64,000 nt of DNA. Origin: Ancylostoma caninum (Eukaryota > Nematoda > Chromadorea > Rhabditida > Ancylostomatidae). The notes below the pieces were generated by a model that ran no database searches, was not told the origin of the DNA, and saw only the letters and a program-made list of their open reading frames with translations. Position numbers and translations under genes: made by a program. Location of the stretch: the NCBI GenBank assembly GCA_037903475.1, contig JBAJFG010000464.1, forward strand, positions 62,001 through 126,000. Direction: 5' to 3'. Shown one piece after another: positions 35,831-64,000 of the stretch (position 1 is the first letter of the stretch; each line of letters starts with the position of its first letter).

Positions 35831-36237
35831 AGGCAGGGGCCCACCTTACATTTGTGGTTGAGGTATTGGCAGATTCTGCATCTCGTCGACATGTTGAATC
35901 CAACGGTCTAGGTAAATTGTCTCGGAACGGTCTTCAAACCTCTCTTCCGGGACGGGGTCTGTAACAGTTTGCTAGCCCGAGTTGACATGTGGAGCCGTTG
36001 GTCGTATCGGTTAAACACGCCAAGACTCGTTGACCAACTCGGCAGACGTAGCAGGCAGCCAGCACAGCTTGAAGCGATCCGCCTCCGGGCTCCAAAAATG
36101 TAGCCAGTTCGACCCTTTCGAAAACGGGGCTTTCGTCGCTTCCGATCCTGTTGGTGTACATTACTGAGATCAACATGGCGAGAAGGTCCAGGATGTGTCA
36201 CTACCTCCAACAGACAGAATGAGGTGGCCCCCTGCCT
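35831..36237 (-). mobile_element. TTAA-flanked TIR element, copy 3
   Basis: 407 bp with ends AGGCAGGGGCCCACCTTA and, inverted, AGGCAGGGGGCCACCTCA. TTAA follows at 36238-36241 and TTAG precedes at 35827-35830. It is inverted relative to copy 2 and about 170 bp away from it. The minus strand is open for 80 codons with EPGGGSLQ and CQLGLANCYRPRPG motifs, as in copy 1. Confidence 0.78.
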
Positions 36238-37449
36238 TTAAGGTCACTTTCATGTTCGGTGACAATTGTGCTGTCGACTACGTATGTTACTAAAGGATTC
36301 CGCGCGAATTAAAGAATGTGATCGAGGCCAACGCAACCTTATCGTGTTTTTCATTTGTAGCCGTGCTGCGGGTCGTTTCACATGCCAGCAAACTTGTTAG
36401 GGACATTGCATTCTTGGACATAGGCGGGAGAGGGGGAGGGGTTCGTGGATCTCTTTTGTTTCCTTTTCGGCAGGATATTTTTGTGTTATTTCTCGCCTTA
36501 ATTTTACAAAAGTTACTCGTACTCATGAAACCGGAACGCGATCTTTTTCTTGATCTGCCACTTTTGAACTTATGCACGCTTTTTTTTACCGCCCAAGATT
36601 CTTTTTCAATATCATCTACGTCTACCTGCTTTGGCTCTTTACTCATCATCCTCTCCCGCTAGTAAGCTCTTCTATCTAATGACAACAACAGACTTGTGAT
36701 GACCTCGTTCCTTATGTTTTACTTTTGATGAATTTGTTCTTATCAGGATATCCATCGCGTAAGATCGGATATTTCCAGGCAGATGAATTTCCAGCTTAAC
36801 GTTATTGAGAGGCAGCCACGTCATTGGAGTGATATTTCATGCATTGACGGCGGGGAAATAGAAAAGCTCTACGTTCAATTTCAGCGCACCATTTTGAAAG
36901 GCATATTTTGCTTTTTTAACGGATAGTTTTCCAAACACAAAGGGCAGCGCCCCGGATGCATCATTCAGATTGCTTATGGTAAACATAAGCATACCCAAAT
37001 TTACCTTTTAGATGGCACCCATCAACATGTTTACCTATACATGATGTTGTCTATGTTCATGTTGTCTGGTACCCATGAGTAATGCCACTTCTCGGTATGA
37101 GGCTACCCATCCTTGCAAGAATGCAACGGGGCCTAGAGGGATGCAGGAGTGTGAGAGTATTGTGCCATGGAAGTAAGGCACTCTCAATGTTCGGTTCTTG
37201 GTTTTTTTGTTGTTTCTTTCTAGGATTCTTGCCCGAAAACATGAAATGGCTTGCTAATAGAGCACACCCTCGTATTTATGCAAAGAAAAATCAAATAGGG
37301 CTGTAATGTTTCCGTGATGGGTGGGACGCATAGAATCGTTTAAATTGAGTCGTTGAATGGTGCCAGAACCAGCCTTCCTATCTAGCCTTCCTTGTTTTTC
37401 TGAATTCCGAATTACCTCTTGGAATGAGCTGCTGTACTCTGATGTTCAT

Positions 37450-37995
37450 TGGCGATGCATTTGGCAAGAGAATGTGTTTGCAATACATTTTACGGGATAA
37501 AATCATGCTTGGCAATATGATTTACGGGAGAATGAATGAAGAGCCTGTTTGACGATACATTTGGCAAGAGAATCTGTTGACGATACATTTTACAGGTGTT
37601 TGGCTATACAGAAAACAGGAGAATCTGTCGGCGATACATTTGACGAGGTTTGCTTGGTGATACAAATGGCAAGGTTTGCATGGCGATACATTTTACGGAT
37701 GTTCTGATAGGACGTCCATTTCATTCTTACTTAATTGGAGGCATAACCATCGGCGGTGTCGATCCGGATGGCTCAGCTGGTAAGGCAGCGAACTCCTAAG
37801 ATTGGTATCATGGCACCGTTTCCTGATGATATAGAAATTTTTGAGCTGTTGATAATCCCTTTGTTTGACGATACTGTTGACGGGGTTTGCATGGCGATAC
37901 ATTTTACAGGACTTCTTCTTTGGCACTACATTTGACGGGTTTCGTTTGCCTAGGTAGTTGGCAAGCTCGTCTGCGAGGTTGCGAAACAAACCTTG
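37450..37995. repeat. Degenerate minisatellite, GGCGATACATTTKRC theme
   Basis: The phrase GATACATTTGGCAAG / GATACATTTTACGG recurs about nine times at 37450-37700 and again at 37866-37960, with inverted AATGTATCGCCA-type copies around 37990-38015. Unit spacing is irregular, about 30-50 bp, and a unique piece (37705-37860) splits the array. A 147-codon minus-strand frame crosses it but looks like a by-product. Confidence 0.65.
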
Positions 37996-39148
37996 CCAAA
38001 TGTATCGCCAATGATCATCCGAGTAGGGTTCCGTAAACGTTGAAAACGTTGACGTTGATGAAGTGTTCTTCATAAGTTGTGTACTTCTACGACATATTTG
38101 TGATGATATTGCAAAGATTGTGGCAAAAATTCCCACGCCAAAGTACTGATATCAAAGGAAGCGCCATTATTTTTTTCTACAATTTTTTTCTACACATTAA
38201 ACTGCTTACGTCGTCGTTAGTATTTCCCAGGTGTTTTCGTTCGTAATCGAATCTCATTTAAAGTGCAATTGCGTTCTATTTGCGGAATTAGCTAGCTAGT
38301 CAAGAGCCCTTTCGATATTGCCTTCATCGTTTCCTTCTCCCTACCCTCAAGCGAAAGTCGAGAGGTGGTTGATTAGCTCCAAATGACGTGAATAGTTTTT
38401 TGTCCCTCCCCCTATTATTGACTCTTGATGGGCTCTTTCCGTGGTGCGTTTTTCCTGCGACGTCATTCATTATTTCCTTACCGAAGGTTATAGATGGCAT
38501 GCATAGAAGGAGCCTCAGTCAGTGAATCAGCATCTTTAATCTCCTTCTAAGAAGGGGTCATGGTTCCTGCTATACTTGAGAAAATCTGCATCCTAAACAC
38601 TTGCAAGGGCAGCTCTATTTTGAAGAATGTACATTTCGAGTTGGAATGGATCTGCCTAGCAGGTTTCGTTTGTTGACAGTACGGATATTTGATGTGATTG
38701 AAGGTGCGCGGTTTCGTATCGTAGAATGACGCTTTTTAGTTGGTGGCTTATTCAAATGTTTGTTCCGAACAACGGATAAGTTTGAACTTTGTTGAAACTG
38801 GAGAAGAATATTCTAATGAGTGGACTTATCAGTCGTCGGCGCACATTCTCACACAAAGCGATTTCTAGGAATTCTCTCTTCCTTTTTCCCTCGAAAGAGG
38901 CCTACCGAGTGATGTGAAAACTTCAGAACTTTGATGGAATTTTCTCCGAAGTTGTGCAGGAAGACCGGAAATGGTTAAAAACTGAACTTATGTCTAATTA
39001 GATTCCCACAGGATTCAATAATTCTTAAAGAAGTATCTGCATGATGACTGCAATCACTTGGCAAATGTATTTGAATGAGATTTTCTCAGTTGATTTCTAT
39101 AAGACCATTGCGTTCAGGATGTATTTCTGTATTTTAAGCCAGAAGGTA

Positions 39149-39446
39149 TAGTCATGGTCATCCTGATTCAGTGTTGTTCCTTTGCGGCCATATCACTATA
39201 TCATCACGCATCAGTAGCGCGAGTTCATGCAAGGGCGGGAGCGTGGCGGTGTAAGCCTGGAATGGTTTCATTCACCACTGTATGGAGCTGTTACCGGCCT
39301 GCAATGGTTTCATTCCGAGAATGAATGAGGCTGTTATTTGGCAGCAGCGCTACGCATCCGCTATTGCACCAGCTCGCGCTAGTAGTACTTAAAGATGTAG
39401 TGATATGGCCGAATACAAAACAGCATTGAATCAGAATGACCGCTAG
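39149..39446. mobile_element. TA-flanked TIR element (298 bp)
   Basis: The left end TAGTCATGGTCATCCTGATT and the reverse complement of the right end, CTAGCGGTCATTCTGATTCA, are related over about 80 bp, including CGGCCATATCACTA and a GCGCGAG block. TA lies on both sides. Internally GAATGGTTTCATTC occurs twice in slightly varied form. Non-coding. Confidence 0.75.
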
Positions 39447-41000
39447 TATATGCTTCAAGCAACCCGTTACTTCATTCTTCTCGAACTTTGAGAAAGCAAG
39501 CCAATCAGCAACTTCAATATAGCTTTTTTCCCGCTAGTATCGAAAAACCGAAAAGAGACCGCCGAGTGCAGACGCTTTTGTGGAAAAAGCTTTTTGCTCC
39601 AGGCGTTCAGCACCTTACTCTGCAAATTTTTCATGCTGTTACACTTTGAGCCGGCAGTACAACTCGCCTCTCCGCAGCTGACGACTTTGTTGTTCCGCTA
39701 TTTTTCGAATTAGGCTGCCCCGTTAGTCGAGTTTAAGGATGCCACATGCTTCTCTTGATAAGTGGAAAGATTCCTATGTTGCTAGGAGGAGTTCGACCCC
39801 GTTTCAACGGCTAGCAAGACTGCATCAGCAAAAAAAAAAAAAAACAGTACTTGCTATGAATCTTGCTAGACGCAGAACTTTGTTGGACTTTAGTCTGTTA
39901 ATGGAAGGGTAACAAATTGCGGGATGATGCCTTTTTTAGGACTTTATATCCCTTTGTGAAGTGCCGCCTTGCCCGTGCTACCCCCTCCCCTCCCTCCCGT
40001 CTCAAATTACTCGATAAACTCCGTCGCGAAAGTGCACAAGGATTGTGTTTTCCTCAGACATGGGTACCGAGTTCTGTCCAGGAGATTTGGTGGGTGGGGC
40101 GGAAATGGGCGGGCCTATTCAAGTCTGTTGTTTTTTTTTTCATTCGCCTGGGCGTTTTGTGAACCGCTTTTCACCACGTGATGGAGGTAGATTTGCTTTA
40201 ATAGGTTTTTTTAGTGTTGGATATTGTTCCATGTTTACCCACTCTTTTCGTTCTGAAGTGTGCGAAGGCATTACTGTGGGGTTCGGCAGCATTTTTGGCG
40301 CGACCGAGTACATGAATTGGAAAACTCTTCTTCTTCCATTGTTTCTGGTGCCTTTTTTTAGTGATAATTTTTCCTACTCATCATTTATTTCATAATTCTT
40401 TCGAATACATTTCTATCTCGACGACGTATCTATTCATTAAGTTCTGCCAATTTCCATTGAGCCCGGAAATGTCCTTGGAATGATTCCACCAATTTCCATT
40501 AGAACTAGCACCCACCTCGATGAATGTTCGACGAAGCGCGCACACTGCTTATCCTTAGTAAAAAGTGGGAAGGCTTGGCAAGCAGCTCTGCTCTGCAGTA
40601 AAGCAGGGGATTCCACTGGAAGTTAGTCGAGAATGTGCTAGTAGTCGAATATCAGCGAACATATACTTTTCGACGCGCTAAAAGCATTGAGTCAGATCGT
40701 TTTCGAGGAGCGCAGGCGCAACCGTCTCATGTATGGACCGAAGTTTGGATTTAAAAAATTTTTTGCGGGGAGATTGAAGTAAGAGTGGGTGTTTGAATTT
40801 CCTTCCTTTATCCTATGCTTTTTCGCATTACTGACCACGCATCGTATTTTTGAGATAGGTATCCAATAATTAGCTCTTCTGCCTGCTGCATTTTTGGGCA
40901 ATTGTCGTGCACACTCAGTTTTCGACACTTTTCATATTTTTCTTGCTACTTGCTTCCATTAAAGAAGAGATTGCATTTCCATTCATCTCATCATACAACG

Positions 41001-41043
41001 TTAAGAGAGAACTCTCTCAGAAATTAAGAGAGAACTCTCTCAG
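41001..41043. repeat. Duplicated 20-bp GAGAG palindrome
   Basis: TTAAGAGAGAACTCTCTCAG occurs twice exactly (41001-41020 and 41024-41043), separated by 3 bp. Each copy contains the self-complementary GAGAGAACTCTC-type core. It lies about 1 kb upstream of the SOAP-1 start; whether it is regulatory is unknown. Confidence 0.75.
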
Positions 41044-42029
41044 GAAGTAGCTGCTGTCTGCTTGTTTTTCATGCTCTGTTCATGTATCCATGTAATTTGC
41101 ACTGCGTGCTTTGACAAGGAAATTTACTTCATCAGTGGAAAATTCGACGGGAGATTAATGTTTGCGTTCTCAAGTTAAAAATTGTATGGAGTCTCCTTTC
41201 CTTTTATCGACTATATACATGACCAAACGTTATGCGTGTATGATGAGGGCTGCACTTTTGGGGGTTTAATAGGCTGGTCACGTGAATTCACGTTGCCTCT
41301 CTCTGCGTTATTCTTGCTTCTAGTTCTAACCTTTCCTAGCGCAAGTAATTCAATCAAGCACTTTTCGTTTCCGTCCCTATGGCATCTAGAATATTCGTGA
41401 CGAAGGCTGAGAAGTTCATTTTCACACAGCACAAGCTGAGCATGGCAGCTGTCGCCAATCTCATTAAAAATGCTGCTTTCAGTGATGCATCCTTCGAAGC
41501 TTGGCCGCTGTGTTCTCCGCAGTCGAAAATGTGCTTGTTTTCGGGCCGTCGCGACCAGGATCGTTGGTGTTCCTGAAGCTATGTTGTTGTGGTCGGCCGG
41601 AGGCACAATTTATCGCTCGACTAGGAGATTAACCGACAGAAACTTGCAATTCCCTTAGGAAAAGACATTGTTTGTCTGCCTGCACGTGATTGCCATTTCT
41701 CCATGGTTTCCCAAATGCTCTGAAAGAAATCCATGCTCATTTTCCTTCTTCGCGGCTGGATGTTATCTACTATACATACTTGTAGCCTTGATCACATGCT
41801 TATTCATTTTTACGCATAAGGGTTCGTTCATGGGGTGGTTGAACTTGACGGTTATTCTTGTGATATATCCTTTTTTTTGTTTATTGACGTGAAACTCTGT
41901 TGGTGTGTATATATTGCCATTCATAAAACTTCGCATTTTGTTTGGATCCAGATTTTCGGGTTTATTCTCTACGAGTTATTGTCGAGCGTTTTTTTTTTGT
42001 CATTCGTTCCGCAATATATTCTGTAATTT

Positions 42030-42037
42030 ATTTTTAG
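42030..42037 (+). promoter_or_regulatory. Probable trans-splice acceptor of soap-1
   Basis: A TTTTTAG acceptor lies 12 bp before the initiator ATG at 42050, with no upstream in-frame exon found. This fits spliced-leader addition and a short 5' UTR. Inference only. Confidence 0.4.
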
Positions 42038-42049
42038 GTATTTTCATCC

Positions 42050-61294
<19,245 letters not shown>

Positions 61295-62809
61295 TTTAAG
61301 GAAATCTACTTTTGTGTAAATTCCCATGTTTCTTAGGTTTGTACTACTGATAACACTTTAATTTATGGGTATGAAAATATCGCATGGTGCAATAGACTCA
61401 AGGAATCCAGCTGCCGTCTCTGCTCAGACAATCGGTGCGGCCTGTTGACAACAAGTTCACGAAAGTAAAACGGTCAAAACAATTCATCAAAGAAAAAACG
61501 AAGAAAAACTGAAATGATCACAAAGAGGATCATTGTACGTATTTTCTTTTGCAATTTCCCGTAAGGGAAGCGTCTCATACACAATTTCTATGGTTGCGCG
61601 GGTGGCTTGACGGGAATCTAAAAGCCACCGCCCGGCCCTTAATGGCGTGGGTAGCTCGCGGCCGGGCAGCGGCCCATAAAATTAAGGCCGCTTCCCGGCC
61701 GCTGGGCCTACATGGCGCGCGGGCCGCACCATCCAATTGTCTCACGGCTACTGCTTCATAAAAGACGCAGAGGAAAAGCGGCTAGATCCAGAGGTGTGAA
61801 GATAGCAGCTGGGCTCGGCTCAGTAGAGTAACAATGCATTTGCTTGTATGACACTTTAACATCATTTGGCTAATGTATATAAATCTGTTCTATAACTAAA
61901 AATTAAGAGAAGTCATTTGCTCTGTGAGTAAATATTGAATATTTGACGAATTGGCCGATGTTGAAAGATTCTCCTATTTATTTCTTCTCATAGATTGTAG
62001 ATACTAGTATAATAACGATGCTCAAATGTTGTATGCAATATGTGATAAAACTGTAAAGCTTTTTTTTTCGTGAAAATTTTGTTGTGTTGTTGTTGCCTTT
62101 CCGGTTTATACGTATTCCAGGGCTAGTGGACTGTTAAGAAGGTGATGTACTTATTGCAGACCCCTTCATGCGCATGCCAGATGGATAACATCGAATTCTG
62201 CAACAATTAAAGCTCAACTACTTTATTTCTGTCATAGGAACGAAGTGGAACCCAATGTTGCGGCCAAAAGTCCGCGGATGAGAATTCGTCAGGACGAGCT
62301 CCTGGTGACGCGTGTCTGGAAGGAAAGCAGTTATGATATCGTATATTTTGATGAAATAGGCTATTCAACACAAATAGCGAGAACTGTTCCCCATTGCGCG
62401 CCTGGCTTCAATTATAATCTCATCTTCATGTTTGGTCGAATGGAACGGCATGTAGATGAACCCTCAGAAAAGTTCAAGTCTCACCTTTGGTTATAGTAGA
62501 CTCTTTGTCCTCTGCTTAGAAACGCTAACCACCATCCATAGGTTGATGTAGACGCTGAATGAAAGCAAGGTCTCAAAGAAAAACGGGGTAAACATTACTA
62601 GGAAACAGCAAAAATCTGTTCTTTTTTTACTTTTTCTCACTTATGGGTGTTCTTATGATAGATGGTATGTAGAGCCCCAAATTGTAGTTCCCCTAAGTGT
62701 GAAAGTGACTAACAAAACGAAACTATGCGCGAGGGAGTCTGGGATACTTTCTATCAGTGCTGCATTCCTTTGCTTCCACTCAATGTCAGAATAGTCTGAA
62801 GCCGCGTAC
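61295..62809. other. Intergenic region between soap-1 and the GT11-like gene
   Basis: It contains the 3' flank of soap-1 (no AATAAA close to the stop), the GC-rich hairpin patch at 61620-61735, and an 83-codon plus-strand frame at 62245-62496 that reads plausibly but matches no family I recognise. The 3'-terminal exon of the minus-strand GT11-like gene may lie around 62640-62690, but the phase there did not resolve. Confidence 0.45.
61620..61735. repeat. GC-rich patch with strong hairpin
   Basis: GGCCGGGCAGCGGCC (61660-61674) and GGCCGCTTCCCGGCC (61686-61700) are inverted with one mismatch around an 11-nt AT loop. The block is far more GC-rich than anything near it. Flanking GGCGTGGGTAGCTCGCGG and GGCGCGCGGGCCGC extend the imperfect symmetry. 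Possibly a transposon terminus or a non-coding insertion. Confidence 0.65.
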
Positions 62810-63562
62810 CTGTGAGCAGTACCCGGTCGCAGTACAGCCGGCTGAACTCCCACTCGGCATTTGGAGGTTTGCCAATGATATTTGACGCCAATAGCGGCAC
62901 AATATCACTGGCATTACTGGCCAAATAGGACTCGATGATGTTCTGCTCAGCCCAGTCTGCACTGTCAGAAAACACGTAAACATGAGGAGAGCGCGAATCT
63001 TCACTCCTGGCTGAAAGCAGATAATCCGTCCGTAATGTGAGATTGGAAGAGAAGAAAGTGTAGAGGAGGTTTCAGACTTGATATTTCAAGTAAAAAGTCT
63101 TAATCTCATCGTTGTCGATGAAGTAAGGATTGTCAATCATCGTTCAAATTCAATCAGTGGTTCTAGCTTCCTTTTCATCCTAGTCTTGCTTACTTCAGTA
63201 GTGCTTACATTGGGTAATTCATTGAAAACTACTCAATTTCACTGGAAACGGCATGCAGTCAGCCACAGCGAAATTTAGAAGTACCTGCGTTTATTGGGAA
63301 AGTGCGAAAAGTGGTCCTCTTTTACGCATAAGGATCACAGCATGTCCGTGTTATACCTTTTTTTGTTTACGTCATATATGATAATTAGGGAGGAGTCGTG
63401 GTTTCGAAGATATATGAACGCACTGAGACTCCGTCCTCACCGACCAAGCAGGAATTACCTTTCTCTATGAGGAACTGCATAGCGGCTATTGTAAATTCAG
63501 AAATGGACGGAAGATGCATGGTTGAAGCCGTGAAATCACCCCGTCGTGCGTGAACGCATATG
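62810..63562 (-). CDS. GT11-type fucosyltransferase-like protein, partial
   Basis: Two minus-strand exons join in phase: 63562-63459 (possibly starting further upstream at 63630 behind TGTTCCAG) and 63010-62810. The first encodes ICVHARRGDF, the conserved (H/R)-R-x-D loop of family GT11 and related glycosyltransferases that binds GDP-fucose, followed by LHLPSISEFTIAAMQFL. The second encodes HVYVFSDSADWAEQNI, the second family motif, and CDRVLLT. GT11 enzymes add alpha-1,2-linked fucose to glycans in the Golgi; the family is expanded in nematodes. A C-terminal exon near 62690-62640 could supply the expected STFxWW-like motif (TTIWGSTYHL is there) but is out of phase with the donor I chose. N-terminal exons lie beyond 63630 or outside the window. 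Acceptor substrate unknown. Confidence 0.7.
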
Positions 63563-64000
63563 CTGAAATACATGTAAGTTAAGACCTTCCAGCGATCGAA
63601 AGAAAAGCGTAGATCATTCTCGGTGGCTATCTGGAACAGTAGAAGACACAAACCGGGTTGAGGGGGGGGGGTGCTCTCGCTAACTAATAGGTAATTATAC
63701 ATTTCACGGCAAGGAGCTGAGAGGATTTCCCTCCTGTTCGGGCTCAGAAAAGAAATTTCAGATACTTTTTTCCAGGCGATTTCCAGGAGTCTTGAAGTAT
63801 TTTTTCAATTCCTTCCCAAAAGAAAGTATAAATGAGAATAGTCATGCAAGCATTAACAACTAGAAAGGTGGGAAAAAGACCGTTTTCGTCCATTTCAGAA
63901 ATAAATATTGTTCATTTTCACTCCATAATTTTGTTTCTTGATTTTTCTGTTTTTTCTTTTCAAATTCCTGTACTAGAAAGTTTTTGGAGACTTTGTTTTT
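63563..64000. other. Upstream part of the GT11-like gene, unresolved
   Basis: It probably holds an intron and perhaps a further minus-strand exon of the GT11-like gene. Short frames near 63780-63850 on the minus strand are open, but I could not support a junction. A G run is at 63662-63671. Confidence 0.3.

Larger units (their letters stand above)
26158..42049. other. 16-kb gene-poor region
   Basis: Between the SAYSD1 and SOAP-1 genes I found no exon chain. Transposon pieces and repeats listed separately occupy parts of it (27165-27232, 29369-29744, 34639-34780, 35242-36237, 37450-37995, 39149-39446, 41001-41043). Two patches look mildly coding: a minus-strand frame from 36649 downward with a charged RSRKRSRSG segment, and a plus-strand frame at 36748-36927 behind a TATCAG. 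Neither has a recognised family. The last few hundred bases should contain the SOAP-1 promoter. Confidence 0.5.

Noticed and set aside
37761..37830. Possible tRNA gene
   Set aside because: TGGCTCAGCTGG fits an A box, but no anticodon stem pairs, there is no B box of GGTTCGANTCC form and no acceptor stem. At most a tRNA-derived relic.
37693..38136. 147-codon minus-strand frame
   Set aside because: It runs through the GATACATTT repeats and has no recognisable domain.
40045..40395. 116-codon frame with several hydrophobic stretches
   Set aside because: No signal-peptide logic, no splice context and overlapping alternative frames; treated as chance.

Overview
The window looks like a piece of nematode nuclear genome, most likely a clade V strongylid or hookworm-type worm. 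The evidence: genes are split into many short exons joined by TTTCAG-type 3' splice sites; start codons lie directly behind such acceptors, as expected for spliced-leader trans-splicing; interstitial TTAGGC repeats (the nematode telomere unit) are present; and one ~2,030-residue protein matches the animal HEATR5/SOAP-1 family along its whole length. No bacterial-type operons, CRISPR arrays, rRNAs or convincing tRNAs were seen. Much of the non-coding sequence consists of foldback and inverted-repeat transposon remnants.

Layout. (1) 1-5835: intergenic and repeat-rich, with a foldback element, a ~115-bp tandem repeat, CA and AT microsatellites and a nested GC-rich foldback. (2) 5836-10531 (+): an eight-exon gene for a 333-residue Arg-rich protein with an N-terminal UAP56-binding motif, probably an mRNA-export adaptor; its introns hold a 904-bp TIR element, a telomere-repeat-bearing TIR element and a hAT-type MITE. 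(3) 10532-15595: intergenic, with one small foldback MITE. (4) 15596-17514 (+): exons of a zincin metallopeptidase with an HEXXHXXGXXH-type site, then coding-like pieces that do not join cleanly, so the gene may be decaying. (5) 17515-21820: mostly featureless. (6) 21821-26157 (+): four-exon SAYSD1 orthologue, with a TTAA-flanked repeat in intron 1. (7) 26158-42049: a 16-kb gene-poor stretch with several transposon families and a degenerate minisatellite. (8) 42050-61294 (+): SOAP-1/HEATR5, which I could trace through 50 exons; two mariner insertions of very different age lie in its introns, a decayed one at 54372-55674 and an intact one at 57032-58314. (9) 61295-64000: intergenic, a GC-rich hairpin, and on the minus strand two exons of a GT11-like fucosyltransferase gene.

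The recognisable genes are housekeeping in character: mRNA export (UBM protein), ER ribosome quality control (SAYSD1), clathrin/AP-1 traffic (SOAP-1) and glycosylation (GT11). I see no sign that they form one pathway or an operon. No clearly new multi-gene system was found. The most unusual items are a three-copy TTAA-flanked short element that keeps a shared open frame, a telomere-repeat inversion enclosed in its own terminal inverted repeats, the RRM-less UBM protein with a 10-residue QRRGAR repeat, an apparently intact mariner with an odd catalytic spacing, and a conserved SOAP-1 exon end that lacks a GT donor. All exon boundaries and homologies were read by eye and need transcript or database confirmation.
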